In this document: piece by piece, positions 1-7,972 of the stretch
How the letters are laid out: each line of letters opens with the position of its first letter
How positions within the stretch are numbered: the first letter of the stretch is position 1
Assembly (NCBI RefSeq): GCF_016908565.1
Contig: NZ_JAFBED010000009.1
Coordinates: 1 to 64,000, forward strand
Length of the DNA stretch: 64,000 nucleotides
Reading direction: 5' to 3'
Source: Sutcliffiella tianshenii
GTDB lineage: Bacteria; Bacillota; Bacilli; Bacillales; Bacillaceae_I
Translations under genes and position numbers: made by a program
Notes under the pieces: generated by a model
Database searches by the model: none
Told to the model about the DNA's origin: nothing
What the model saw: only the letters and a program-made list of their open reading frames with translations

Positions 1-78
1 GATCAGGTAGATAGGTTCGAGGTGGAAGCATGGCGACATGTGGAGCTGACGAATACTAATCGATCGAGGACTTAACCC
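1..78 (+). rRNA. 23S ribosomal RNA, 3' end (partial)
   Basis: The first bases carry the very conserved 3' terminal stretch of bacterial 23S rRNA, including GACGAATACTAATCGATCGA followed by GGACTTAACC. The rest of the gene lies upstream of the window. The exact 3' end is estimated by analogy with Bacillus 23S rRNA. Confidence 0.95.
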
Positions 79-191
79 AAAAACAATGAACGACATTTGT
101 GAATCTTGATATGAAAAAGCGTTATCTAGTTTTGAAGGAATATAGCAAATAATGCTTGATTTTCTTTCAAAAGTTTATATAATATTAATAG

Positions 192-308
192 TCTGGTGGC
201 GATAGCGAAGAGGTCACACCCGTTCCCATACCGAACACGGAAGTTAAGCTCTTCAGCGCCAATGGTAGTTGGGGGCTGTCCCCCTGTGAGAGTAGGACGT
301 TGCCAGGC
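192..308 (+). rRNA. 5S ribosomal RNA
   Basis: The sequence matches the Bacillus 5S pattern throughout: GGTGGCGATAGCGAAGAGG, CCCGTTCCCATACCGAACAC, AAGTTAAGCTCTTCAGCGCC and GAGAGTAGGACGTTGCCAGG. It follows the 23S end after a spacer of about 113 bases and precedes the tRNA cluster, the normal rrn operon order. Ends are accurate to a few bases. Confidence 0.95.
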
Positions 309-317
309 TAGTATCGT

Positions 318-392
318 TCCACCATAGCTCAGCGGTAGAGCATTCGGCTGTTAACCGAAGGGTCGTAGGTTCGAATCCTACTGGTGGAGCCA
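318..392 (+). tRNA. tRNA-Asn (anticodon GTT)
   Basis: Full cloverleaf: the TCCACCA/TGGTGGA acceptor stem closes the gene, the anticodon stem TTCGG/CCGAA encloses the loop CTGTTAA with anticodon GTT, and the T arm contains GGTTCGAATCC. CCA is encoded at 390-392. It is the first tRNA after 5S rRNA. Confidence 0.95.
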
Positions 393-393
393 T

Positions 394-466
394 GCTTCCA
401 TAGCTCAGCAGGTAGAGCACTTCCATGGTAAGGAAGAGGTCACCGGTTCGAATCCGGTTGGAAGCT
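394..466 (+). tRNA. tRNA-Thr (anticodon GGT)
   Basis: The acceptor stem GCTTCCA/TGGAAGC and anticodon stem CTTCC/GGAAG enclose the loop ATGGTAA with anticodon GGT. The discriminator is T. The next bases are TAG, so the CCA end is not encoded and must be added by the CCA-adding enzyme. Confidence 0.93.
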
Positions 467-482
467 TAGTGAATATTATATA

Positions 483-557
483 GGCCCGTTGGTCAAGCGG
501 TTAAGACACCGCCCTTTCACGGCGGTAACACGGGTTCGAATCCCGTACGGGTCACCA
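483..557 (+). tRNA. tRNA-Glu (anticodon TTC)
   Basis: Acceptor GGCCCGT/ACGGGTC, anticodon stem CCGCC/GGCGG with loop CTTTCAC (anticodon TTC), a normal T arm GGTTCGAATCC, and an encoded CCA at 555-557. Confidence 0.95.
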
Positions 558-559
558 TA

Positions 560-730
560 GTTTTTTCGCGAATACGAAAATAACTAAATTTTTTCACGAT
601 AGTGAAAATAACTATCCATTCAATGGAGGATTAGCTCAGCTGGGAGAGCATCTGCCTTACAAGCAGAGGGTCGGCGGTTCGATCCCGTCATCCTCCACCA
701 TGATTTTTTCACATAGTGAAATTAATTTCA
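560..730 (+). repeat. three related short hairpins between the tRNA genes
   Basis: Copies lie at about 561-586, 588-614 and 703-732. The first two end in GAAAATAACTA. The second and third share TTTTTTCAC, a short loop, and GTGAAA; the first has TTTTCG and CGAAAA instead. Two copies separate tRNA-Glu from tRNA-Val and the third follows tRNA-Val. They lack terminator character because transcription must continue to the later tRNAs. They look like duplicated spacer hairpins, perhaps used in processing; that role is inference. Confidence 0.6.
625..700 (+). tRNA. tRNA-Val (anticodon TAC)
   Basis: Acceptor GGAGGAT/ATCCTCC, anticodon stem TCTGC/GCAGA with loop CTTACAA (anticodon TAC), T arm GGTTCGATCCC, and encoded CCA at 698-700. 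Confidence 0.95.
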
Positions 731-738
731 TATCCCTT

Positions 739-822
739 GGAGGGGTAGCGAAGTGGCTAAACGCGGCGGACTGTAAATCCGCTCCTTCGGGTTCGGCAGT
801 TCGAATCTGCCCCCCTCCACCA
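739..822 (+). tRNA. tRNA-Tyr (anticodon GTA)
   Basis: A class II tRNA of about 84 bases with a long variable arm (CTCCTTCGGGTTCGG region). The acceptor is GGAGGGG/CCCCTCC and the anticodon loop CTGTAAA carries GTA. CCA is encoded at 820-822. Confidence 0.95.
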
Positions 823-968
823 TTCAACTTCGAAATGCAGATTCCGAAGTTTTTATTTGGAAAGCAGTATAAATCCTCAAGTATTAGAAATAATAATTGA
901 AGTTAGGAAATACTCTTTTCGGGTAATATTACATAGAAGGCATTCAATTTTGAATGTGACTTCATCAA

Positions 969-1043
969 TGGGCTATAGCCAAGCGGTAAGGCATCGCACT
1001 TTGACTGCGACATGCGTTGGTTCGAATCCAGCTAGCCCAGCCA
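969..1043 (+). tRNA. tRNA-Gln (anticodon TTG)
   Basis: Acceptor TGGGCTA/TAGCCCA, anticodon stem TCGCA/TGCGA with loop CTTTGAC (anticodon TTG), encoded CCA at 1041-1043. It is relevant that the window also encodes a glutaminyl-tRNA synthetase (16988-18685), which would charge this tRNA directly. Confidence 0.94.
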
Positions 1044-1045
1044 AC

Positions 1046-1118
1046 GTGCCATTAGCTCAGTCGGTAGAGCATCTGACTTTTAATCAGAGGGTCGAAGGTT
1101 CGAGTCCTTCATGGCACA
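1046..1118 (+). tRNA. tRNA-Lys (anticodon TTT)
   Basis: Acceptor GTGCCAT/ATGGCAC, anticodon stem TCTGA/TCAGA with loop CTTTTAA (anticodon TTT). It starts only two bases after the Gln tRNA. The bases after the discriminator are TAT, so CCA is not encoded. Confidence 0.93.
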
Positions 1119-1167
1119 TATATTTTTACAAGACGCAGAAGTATTCCTGATACTTCTGTTTGTTTTA

Positions 1168-1243
1168 GGGGCCTTAGCTCAGCTGGGAGAGCGCCTGCTT
1201 TGCACGCAGGAGGTCAGCGGTTCGATCCCGCTAGGCTCCACCA
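1168..1243 (+). tRNA. tRNA-Ala (anticodon TGC)
   Basis: Acceptor GGGGCCT/AGGCTCC with one G-T pair, anticodon loop with TGC, T arm GGTTCGATCCC, encoded CCA at 1241-1243. It is the last gene of the rRNA-tRNA transcription unit. Confidence 0.95.
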
Positions 1244-1274
1244 ACCCCAAAATACGAATACATACCATATTCCA

Positions 1275-1308
1275 AACCTTAGATTCCTTAGCGGATCTAA
1301 GGTTTTTT
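1275..1308 (+). terminator. terminator of the rRNA-tRNA operon
   Basis: A perfect 10-bp stem (AACCTTAGAT with ATCTAAGGTT, 10-base loop) is followed by a T run. It lies 32 bases after tRNA-Ala and is a strong Rho-independent terminator. Confidence 0.85.
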
Positions 1309-1432
1309 GTATCCCTTAAGTAAATAGACTCACAATTCTAAACTGCATATATATTCAAATTTGTGTCGAGTTGAGTCATAGACCCTTTTCACTATACAAT
1401 AAATGTAATAGGGATAAGGGAGGACACTGTTC

Positions 1433-2329
1433 ATGAAAAAGAATATCAGCATTATTGGGGTGCCTATGGATTTGGGGCAAACACGTCGTGGAGTGGATAT
1501 GGGTCCTAGCGCGATTCGTTATGCAGGAATAGTGGAAAGGCTGGAACAGATTAATCTTGAAATTGAAGATTTAGGTGATATAGAGATCGGGTCGAGAGAA
1601 AGGACTGCCGGTGAAAGTAACCTGAAGAATCTGAAGGCAGTCGCAGAAGCGAGTGAAACGCTTTCCTCAAGGGTGGACGAAGTCGTCAAACAGGGTAAGT
1701 TTCCATTGGTATTGGGAGGCGACCACAGTATTGCGATTGGGACGATTGCTGGACTTGCAAAGAATTATTCGAACATGGGGGTCATCTGGTACGATGCCCA
1801 TGGCGATTTGAATACAGGGGAGACCTCACCATCCGGTAATATTCATGGAATGCCGCTTGCGGTCAGCCTTGGTTTGGGAGACCCGGCTTTGACCGGTATC
1901 GGAGGAACCGGGACGAAGCTGAAGCCGGAGAATATTGTAATCATAGGTGCCCGCTCACTGGATGAAGGGGAAAAGGTCCTGATTAAGGAAAAAGGAATCA
2001 AAGTGTTTACCATGCATGAGATAGATCGCATGGGTATGACGGCTGTCATGGAAGAAACGATCGCCTACTTAAAGGATAGAACGGATGGGGTGCATCTTTC
2101 CCTGGATCTGGACGGATTGGATCCACATGATGCACCTGGTGTAGGGACACCGGTGATGGGTGGTATCTCCTACCGTGAGAGCCATTTGGCGATGGAGATG
2201 CTAGAAGAGGCCAATATCTTAACCTCAGCGGAGTTTGTGGAAGTGAATCCGATCCTTGATGAACGGAATAAAACGGCTTCAGTGGCGGTTGCCTTGATGG
2301 GCTCCCTTTTTGGAGAAAAGCTCCTTTAG
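1433..2329 (+). CDS. rocF: arginase
   Basis: A 298-residue protein with all manganese-binding signatures of the arginase/ureohydrolase family: GGDHS at residues 95-99, DAHGD at 121-125 and SLDLDGLDP at about 223-231. Family knowledge: arginase hydrolyses L-arginine to ornithine and urea in the cytoplasm, opening the Roc catabolic pathway. The start ATG follows AAGGGAGGACAC. The gene stands alone between the tRNA terminator and a terminator at 2336-2380; the other roc genes are not here. No SigL-type -12/-24 promoter could be recognised in the 124 bases upstream. Confidence 0.96.
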   Translation: MKKNISIIGVPMDLGQTRRGVDMGPSAIRYAGIVERLEQINLEIEDLGDIEIGSRERTAGESNLKNLKAVAEASETLSSRVDEVVKQGKFPLVLGGDHSIAIGTIAGLAKNYSNMGVIWYDAHGDLNTGETSPSGNIHGMPLAVSLGLGDPALTGIGGTGTKLKPENIVIIGARSLDEGEKVLIKEKGIKVFTMHEIDRMGMTAVMEETIAYLKDRTDGVHLSLDLDGLDPHDAPGVGTPVMGGISYRESHLAMEMLEEANILTSAEFVEVNPILDERNKTASVAVALMGSLFGEKLL

Positions 2330-2335
2330 AAGCAA

Positions 2336-2380
2336 AAAATAAACCAGCAACGTTAATTCGCTGCTGGTTTTCTTTTTATT
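2336..2380. terminator. bidirectional terminator between rocF and the Spo0E-like gene
   Basis: The stem ACCAGCA/TGCTGGT with A-rich flank on the left and T-rich flank on the right can act in both directions. It overlaps the last codons of the minus-strand Spo0E-like gene, which ends inside the hairpin at 2353. Confidence 0.75.
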
Positions 2381-2535
2381 TGAAGGTAAAGGTATTGATT
2401 GATTAATCTATCAAGCGAGGTACTCGCATCAATTACTTCTTTTGATTGAAGGTGATTGGTGGAGGAAAGGGAAATCATTTCTTCTCTTTTTCTCTCGATG
2501 GCTTCTTTCAAATGGATGGGAGATTGGGCAGACAT
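2353..2535 (-). CDS. Spo0E-family aspartyl-phosphate phosphatase
   Basis: A 60-residue protein with the Spo0E-family pattern: an amphipathic helix (AIERKREEMISL), a turn, and a second helix with the signature SxxLDRLINQYL at about residues 39-50. Family members are small helical-hairpin phosphatases that remove phosphate from Spo0A and so delay sporulation. The start ATG has a good AGAGAGGTG site 7 bases upstream. It converges on rocF and its last codons form one arm of the shared terminator. Which phosphorelay protein it targets cannot be read from sequence. Confidence 0.82.
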   Translation of the reverse strand: MSAQSPIHLKEAIERKREEMISLSSTNHLQSKEVIDASTSLDRLINQYLYLQIKRKPAAN

Positions 2536-2651
2536 CTGGAAACACCTCTCTTAATGGACTGGAAACAGTAATTTTAGTAAATAATACCCTGATTTATCCT
2601 TTTTGAAACATTTTTAGTTATTTTTTGTTAAAATATAATTATAGAAAAAAA

Positions 2652-2678
2652 TGAAACCTTTTTTAGGCTAGGCTCGTA
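2652..2678 (+). promoter_or_regulatory. SigW-type promoter of sigW-rsiW
   Basis: TGAAAC at 2652-2657 and CGTA at 2675-2678 are separated by 17 bases. This matches the established B. subtilis SigW consensus (TGAAAC, about 16-17 bases, CGTA) and lies 34 bases before the sigW start, as expected for autoregulation. Confidence 0.85.
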
Positions 2679-2712
2679 GAAAGAGACGACCGCCAGACAA
2701 CGGGGGAACGGA

Positions 2713-3276
2713 ATGGATGAACTAATAAAAAAGAGAATCAAGCAGATAAAAAAAGGCGATCAGGATGCGTTCGGGGAAATTGTGGAGATATTTAAAGACA
2801 AGATTTTTCAGCTTGTCTATCGGATGACCGGGAATGCGCACGAGGCGGAGGATGTTGCACAAGAGGCGTTTATCCGTGCATATATCAATATCAACAGTTA
2901 TGATACAAACCGGAAATTTTCCACCTGGCTATATCGGATCGCGACAAATTTAACGATTGATCGTATCCGCAAGAAAAAGCCAGACTATTATCTGGATGCG
3001 GAAGTGGCCGGGACGGATGGACTGACGATGTATTCCCAGGTGGCAGCAGACATTGCGCTGCCCGAGGAGGAAGTGGAAAGCATGGAGCTGCAGGGTGAGA
3101 TCCAAAAGCAGATCTTGAAGCTACCAGACAAATACCGATCTGTCATCGTATTGAAGTATATCGATGAGCTCTCCTTGATAGAGATCAGCGAGATACTTGA
3201 AATTCCGGTCGGGACTGTAAAAACAAGGATACACAGAGGGCGAGAAGCACTGAGGCAGCAATTGCGCCATGTTTAA
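2713..3276 (+). CDS. sigW: ECF sigma factor SigW
   Basis: A 187-residue extracytoplasmic-function sigma factor. Region 2 (about residues 20-80, with AEDVAQEAFIRAY and FSTWLYRIATNLTIDRIR) and region 4 (about 130-180, with IPVGTVKTRIHRGREALR) are complete. SigW directs the response to cell-wall antibiotics and membrane-active agents. The assignment rests on the gene order sigW-rsiW-cdaA-cdaR-glmM and on the self-type promoter upstream. RBS GGGGGAACGGA. The anti-sigma gene follows after 14 bases. Confidence 0.95.
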   Translation: MDELIKKRIKQIKKGDQDAFGEIVEIFKDKIFQLVYRMTGNAHEAEDVAQEAFIRAYININSYDTNRKFSTWLYRIATNLTIDRIRKKKPDYYLDAEVAGTDGLTMYSQVAADIALPEEEVESMELQGEIQKQILKLPDKYRSVIVLKYIDELSLIEISEILEIPVGTVKTRIHRGREALRQQLRHV

Positions 3277-3290
3277 TTCTGGAGGTGTAA

Positions 3291-3926
3291 ATGAAAATGA
3301 AGAAATGTCCGGAACAAATCGTCCAGTATATGCATGAGTATTTAGATGGTGATCTAGAGAAAGATCGAGAACAGGAGCTGAAAAACCACCTTCAGGAATG
3401 TCAGGATTGCTATCAGCAATTTCACGAACTGGAGAAGGCGATTGCCCTTGTACAGAGCACCTCTCATATAACAGCACCAAATGATTTCACGCAGAGAGTG
3501 ATGAATAGTTTACCGAAAGAGAAGAAAAGGATCGGAATGAACCGCTGGATGAGAACGCATCCGGTGTTTGTGGCAGCAGCCATCTTCTTTGTACTGATGG
3601 CCGGGAGCATGTTCGGCGGCTGGCAGGAGGATAAATTGTCCTTCACCAATCAGTCAGGTCTGGTTGTCGAGGATAATACAGTGGTCGTGCCTAAAGGTGA
3701 GATCGTCGAGGGGGATGTCGTGGTGAAAAACGGCAATATCCGTGTCGAAGGGGAAGTGGACGGAAATGTCACCGTCATCAATGGAGAAGTCATCAACGGT
3801 GAGAACTATCTGGCTTCCGCGGGACAGGTAACAGGCGAGATCGAAGAAATCAACCAAGTCTTTGAATGGATCTGGTTTACGATGAAGGACGGCTTTAAAG
3901 AGGTTGTAGGAGTTTTTACAGAGTAA
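3291..3926 (+). CDS. rsiW: anti-sigma-W factor RsiW
   Basis: A 211-residue single-pass membrane protein. The N-terminal zinc-binding anti-sigma domain has the HxxxCxxC motif at His33, Cys37 and Cys40. One membrane segment lies at about 91-110, and the C-terminal half, outside the cell, is beta-rich with repeated G-x-V turns. Family knowledge: RsiW holds SigW inactive and is degraded by PrsW, RasP and ClpXP under envelope stress. RBS GGAGGTG. A terminator follows at 3943-3970. Confidence 0.95.
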   Translation: MKMKKCPEQIVQYMHEYLDGDLEKDREQELKNHLQECQDCYQQFHELEKAIALVQSTSHITAPNDFTQRVMNSLPKEKKRIGMNRWMRTHPVFVAAAIFFVLMAGSMFGGWQEDKLSFTNQSGLVVEDNTVVVPKGEIVEGDVVVKNGNIRVEGEVDGNVTVINGEVINGENYLASAGQVTGEIEEINQVFEWIWFTMKDGFKEVVGVFTE

Positions 3927-3942
3927 AGTGATAAGCGAAGGA

Positions 3943-3970
3943 GATGCTTGAATGATCAAGCATCTTTTTT
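3943..3970 (+). terminator. terminator after rsiW
   Basis: The 8-bp stem GATGCTTG/CAAGCATC with a 6-base loop is followed by six T. It separates the sigW-rsiW unit from cdaA. Confidence 0.85.
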
Positions 3971-4077
3971 GCTTGTTTTCTGGTTATATTAACTATAATT
4001 GAATTTATGCTATAATAACATAGTTACGGTTTTCGTACTTGATACATAAATCTCGTACTGACAAAGGAAGTGATAGG

Positions 4078-4911
4078 ATGCCTTTTGAGATACCTTTTGG
4101 AGATATACCATATTTAGGTTATTTAGCGAATGTAATTGATATATTATTGGTCTGGTTTGTGATTTACAAACTCATCATGGTGATACGGGGTACAAAGGCG
4201 GTCCAGCTGTTGAAGGGGATCACGGTCATTGTCGTTGTCAGGATCATCAGTAGCTTTTTAGGACTGAGCACCCTGCAGTGGCTGATGGACCAGGCGTTGA
4301 CCTGGGGATTCCTCGCGGTCATCATCATCTTCCAGCCGGAGCTTCGTCGTGCCCTTGAACAACTGGGACGCGGGAAATTGTTCTCAAGAAGCGGCATACC
4401 GGATGAGGAAGAGCATGCCAAGATGGTGGAGGCTGTCGTAAAATCGGTGCAGTATATGGCAAAGCGCCGTATCGGGGCACTTATCACCATTGAACGGGAA
4501 ACTGGAATGGGCGACTACATAGAAACAGGGATACCTTTGAACGCAAAGGTATCATCCGAGCTTCTGATTAATATCTTCATTCCGAATACGCCCTTGCATG
4601 ATGGGGCGGTCATTCTGCAAAAGAATCAGGTTGCGGCGGCAGCTTGCTATCTGCCCCTGTCTGAGAGCCCTTTTATATCCAAGGAGCTGGGGACTAGACA
4701 TAGAGCGGCACTCGGAATCAGTGAAGTGACAGATAGTGTGACCATTATCGTATCAGAGGAAACGGGTGCAATTTCCGTTACGAAAAACGGGGAGCTGCAC
4801 CGCGATTTAGAACCGGAAATCTTCAGTGACCTGTTGATGAAAGAGATGGATACAAGCCTTAAAACAGCTTCCTCAACACGTTGGCAATGGAGGGTGAAGA
4901 AGGATGGATAG
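4078..4911 (+). CDS. cdaA: diadenylate cyclase CdaA
   Basis: A 277-residue membrane enzyme making cyclic di-AMP from two ATP. Three membrane segments fill about residues 12-85. The DAC domain carries both catalytic motifs, DGA at 175-177 and GTRHRAALG from 205. The ATG at 4078 is preferred over an upstream in-frame ATG at 4039 because AAAGGAAGTG precedes it at the right distance and the product then starts like known CdaA. It overlaps cdaR by 8 bases and is followed by glmM, the conserved module in which CdaR and GlmM control cyclase activity. Confidence 0.96.
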   Translation: MPFEIPFGDIPYLGYLANVIDILLVWFVIYKLIMVIRGTKAVQLLKGITVIVVVRIISSFLGLSTLQWLMDQALTWGFLAVIIIFQPELRRALEQLGRGKLFSRSGIPDEEEHAKMVEAVVKSVQYMAKRRIGALITIERETGMGDYIETGIPLNAKVSSELLINIFIPNTPLHDGAVILQKNQVAAAACYLPLSESPFISKELGTRHRAALGISEVTDSVTIIVSEETGAISVTKNGELHRDLEPEIFSDLLMKEMDTSLKTASSTRWQWRVKKDG

Positions 4912-6157
4912 ATTTATCACCAATCGATGGATCATGAAGATAATTGCTCTTGCATTGGCCTTCATGCTCTATATGTCTGTGAACATCGATACAACATCCA
5001 CTCAGCAGCGCAATAATACTGCTTCCCCTTTTCCGAGTTCACCGAATGTGGATGTGGAAACTGTGACAGATGTCCCTGTAGAGACGTACTATGACCGGGA
5101 CAATCTCGTCGTAAGCGGGCTTCCGCAAAGTGTCGCAGTGACTCTGGAAGGACCTACCGGCACGCTGAAACCGACTGCATTGCAAAAGGATTTTGAGGTG
5201 TTTCTGGATTTAAGCGACCTGGAACTTGGAACGCATCAGGTGCCATTACAATGGAGAAATATCTCCGAAAAGCTGGATGTGACAGTGGAGCCGGGCTTTG
5301 CAACCGTGACGATCCAGGAGAAAGTAACACAGGATTTCCCGGTAGAGGTTGATTTTATTAATAGAGCACAGATTGAAGAAGGCTATCAGCCGGAACAGCC
5401 GATAGTGAAACCGAACATCGTGAAGGTGACCGGTTCCCGTGAGTTGATTGATAGCATCGCACTAGTGAAGGCACGGGTGGACTTGAAGGGCGTCAATGAG
5501 GCGATCAATCAGCAATCCAGGGTGACTGTATATGACAGCGAAGGGAATACCTTGAATGTGGAGGTTGAACCGGCTGTTGTGGATGTGAGTGTCCCTATTA
5601 CGAGCCCATTTAAAGCGGTGCCTTTAAAAATCAACCGCAAAGGCACGCTCAAGGAAAACCTGAGCATCACCAAGGTGGAAGCCGTACCTGGCGAAGTGAC
5701 GGTCTACGGTCCAAAAGGTGTGATTGATGGGTTGGAGTATATCGATAACATCGATCTGGACCTTACAAAAATAACGGAAAGTACCACCATTGAAGTGGAT
5801 GTTCCTGTACCGGATGGCGTAAAGCGTGTGGTACCGGAAAAAATCAATATTAAGGTAGAGGTAGAGAAGGAAGAACAGAAAACGTTCACCAATGTACCTA
5901 TCGAATATATCGGATTGCCTGAAAATATGGAGCTTGAAATGGTAGACCCGGAGAGCGGGAAGATGGATCTGACAGTCCGTGGTGCCCCAAGTGTGCTAGA
6001 AGGCTTGGAAAGTACGGATATGGAAATGTACATTAATGTCACAGACCTTGGAGAGGGGGAGCATGAGCTGCCTCTTGAAATCACCGGTCCGCAAAATGTA
6101 TCCTGGGACCTGCCGAAGCGAAACGTGAAAATCAGATTAATAGAAACTATAGAGTAG
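4904..6157 (+). CDS. cdaR: CdaA regulator CdaR (YbbR-domain protein)
   Basis: A 417-residue protein with an N-terminal membrane anchor at about residues 10-27 and an extracellular part of four YbbR-type beta repeats. Each repeat has the recurring pattern V-x-V-x-G-P (for example [32 protein letters not shown]). Family knowledge: CdaR binds CdaA through its membrane segment and modulates c-di-AMP synthesis. The start overlaps the cdaA end by 8 bases, with GGAGGGTGAAGAAGG as the RBS, so translation is probably coupled. Confidence 0.95.
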   Translation: MDRFITNRWIMKIIALALAFMLYMSVNIDTTSTQQRNNTASPFPSSPNVDVETVTDVPVETYYDRDNLVVSGLPQSVAVTLEGPTGTLKPTALQKDFEVFLDLSDLELGTHQVPLQWRNISEKLDVTVEPGFATVTIQEKVTQDFPVEVDFINRAQIEEGYQPEQPIVKPNIVKVTGSRELIDSIALVKARVDLKGVNEAINQQSRVTVYDSEGNTLNVEVEPAVVDVSVPITSPFKAVPLKINRKGTLKENLSITKVEAVPGEVTVYGPKGVIDGLEYIDNIDLDLTKITESTTIEVDVPVPDGVKRVVPEKINIKVEVEKEEQKTFTNVPIEYIGLPENMELEMVDPESGKMDLTVRGAPSVLEGLESTDMEMYINVTDLGEGEHELPLEITGPQNVSWDLPKRNVKIRLIETIE

Positions 6158-6177
6158 GAAAAAGGAGCGAGTTACTT

Positions 6178-7524
6178 ATGGGTAAGTATTTTGGAACGGA
6201 TGGAGTGCGTGGGGTTGCCAACTCGGAACTGACGCCGGAACTGGCATTTAAATTGGGGCGTTTGGGAGGATATGTGCTGACAAAGGACCATTCCCGTCCA
6301 AAAGTATTAATAGGAAGAGATACACGCATTTCTGGTCATATGCTTGAAGGCGCACTTGTTGCGGGACTATTGTCCATCGGTGCGGAAGTGATGCGTCTTG
6401 GCGTCATTTCGACTCCTGGGGTTGCACATCTGACAAAGGCATTGGGGGCACAGGCCGGTGTCATGATCTCCGCCTCCCACAACCCGGTACAGGACAACGG
6501 AATCAAATTCTTCGGTCCGGACGGCTTTAAATTATCCGATGATCAGGAAGCGGAAATCGAAGCGCTCCTTGATGAGCCGACAGACAGCCTGCCACGTCCA
6601 ATAGGTGCAGACCTTGGACAAGTGAATGATTATTTCGAAGGTGGACAAAAGTACCTTCAATTCCTGAAGCAATCAGTGGATGAGGATTTCTCCGGCATAC
6701 ATATCGCATTGGATTGCGCGCATGGTGCAACTTCTTCCCACGCAACCCATCTTTTTGCGGACCTTGAAGCGGATATCTCCACCATGGGATCTTCTCCGAA
6801 CGGGTTGAATATCAATGATGGTGTCGGGTCGACTCATCCTGAGACACTTGCAGAACTTGTAGTGGAAAAAGGAGCGGACATCGGTCTTGCATTTGATGGA
6901 GACGGCGACCGTATCATTGCAGTGGATGAGAAAGGTCAGATCGTCGATGGCGACCAGATCATGTTCATCTGTGCCAAATACTTGAGCGAGCAAGGGCGCC
7001 TGCGTCATAACACAGTGGTATCAACGGTAATGAGTAACCTTGGCTTCTACAAAGCGCTTGAAGCGGCGGGTGTGGAAACGAAGCAGACGGCAGTCGGGGA
7101 CCGCTATGTAGTGGAAGAGATGAAAAAGGGCAACTACCTATTAGGTGGAGAGCAATCCGGACATATCATCTTCCTTGACTACAATACAACTGGTGACGGA
7201 ATGCTGACAGGACTTCAACTGGTCAATATCATGAAGCTGACGAAAAAGAGCCTTTCCGAGCTTGCGGCTGAAATGATAAAGTTCCCTCAGCTCCTTGTGA
7301 ACGTAAAGGTGTCAGACAAGCACCATGTAACCGAAAATGAGAAAGTGGCAGCCGTGATCGCGGAAGTCGAAGCGGAAATGGAAGGCAACGGACGTATCCT
7401 TGTCCGTCCTTCCGGTACGGAGCCGCTGGTTCGCGTCATGGCAGAAGCGCCGACACAGGAGCTTTGCAACGAGTACGTAGAACGCATCGTAGCAGTCGTA
7501 CGTGCTGAAATGGGCATCGAATAA
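6178..7524 (+). CDS. glmM: phosphoglucosamine mutase
   Basis: A 448-residue enzyme that converts glucosamine-6-phosphate to glucosamine-1-phosphate for peptidoglycan precursors. The phosphoserine loop ISASHNP places the catalytic serine at residue 100, the magnesium loop DGDGDR lies at about 239-245, and the C-terminal phosphate-binding loop [12 protein letters not shown] is intact. RBS AAAAGGAGCGAG, 20 bases after cdaR. GlmM is known to bind and inhibit CdaA, linking wall synthesis to c-di-AMP. Confidence 0.97.
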   Translation: MGKYFGTDGVRGVANSELTPELAFKLGRLGGYVLTKDHSRPKVLIGRDTRISGHMLEGALVAGLLSIGAEVMRLGVISTPGVAHLTKALGAQAGVMISASHNPVQDNGIKFFGPDGFKLSDDQEAEIEALLDEPTDSLPRPIGADLGQVNDYFEGGQKYLQFLKQSVDEDFSGIHIALDCAHGATSSHATHLFADLEADISTMGSSPNGLNINDGVGSTHPETLAELVVEKGADIGLAFDGDGDRIIAVDEKGQIVDGDQIMFICAKYLSEQGRLRHNTVVSTVMSNLGFYKALEAAGVETKQTAVGDRYVVEEMKKGNYLLGGEQSGHIIFLDYNTTGDGMLTGLQLVNIMKLTKKSLSELAAEMIKFPQLLVNVKVSDKHHVTENEKVAAVIAEVEAEMEGNGRILVRPSGTEPLVRVMAEAPTQELCNEYVERIVAVVRAEMGIE

Positions 7525-7541
7525 TATACACCAGTAACGCT

Positions 7542-7590
7542 AAAGATATGCATACATCGCACGTAAAACGCGGTGTGTGCATATCTTTTA
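7542..7590 (+). terminator. terminator after glmM
   Basis: A long stem (AAAGATATGCATACATCGC pairing with GCGGTGTGTGCATATCTTT) with a short loop and a T-rich tail. It separates glmM from the independently transcribed glmS. Confidence 0.85.
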
Positions 7591-7632
7591 TTATAATTGC
7601 TTCTATTAATTGGAAGATAATTAACATAATGA

Positions 7633-7661
7633 TTGACGGACTGGCCAAAGGAAGGTAAGAT
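7633..7661 (+). promoter_or_regulatory. SigA-type promoter of glmS
   Basis: TTGACG (7633-7638) and TAAGAT (7656-7661) are separated by exactly 17 bases. Transcription would start near 7669, about 49 bases before the ribozyme cleavage site. Confidence 0.6.
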
Positions 7662-7711
7662 ATTATTTGTTGTCATTGATGACGGAAAGGAGCATAGAGG
7701 AAATATTTTTT

Positions 7712-7880
7712 ACAAAAGCGCCTGAACTAAGCGACGAACGGGTATTAATAGCTTAGTTGACGAGGTGGAGGTTTATCGATCTATCGGCGGATGCCTCCCG
7801 GTTGCCCATCAAAACCGACTAAAGACAGGTTCAAAGCATAAAGGCAACTTTATGTACAAAGACTTGTACTATGATGGAAA
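7712..7880 (+). ncRNA. glmS ribozyme-riboswitch
   Basis: The conserved core is present in order: AAGCGCCTGAACTAAGCG (cleavage expected between A7717 and G7718), ACGAGGTGGAGGTTTATCGA, TCGGCGGATGCCTCCCGG, AAAGACAGGTTCAAAGC and the AAGGCAACTTTATG arm. Family knowledge: glucosamine-6-phosphate acts as the cofactor for self-cleavage, which destabilises glmS mRNA and closes feedback on the enzyme encoded next. The 3' limit is estimated. Confidence 0.95.
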
Positions 7881-7972
7881 AATAATATGTCAAAAGGTAA
7901 TGTGGGGGCAGGATGGTCCCCTTGTTAAGGTGTGCTTTCCTGTCCCTGCTACTTTAGGGAGGAAATCAAATT

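Noticed and set aside
857-1323. Small open frames overlapping the tRNA cluster
   Set aside because: They run across tRNA genes with intact cloverleaf structure and have no RBS.
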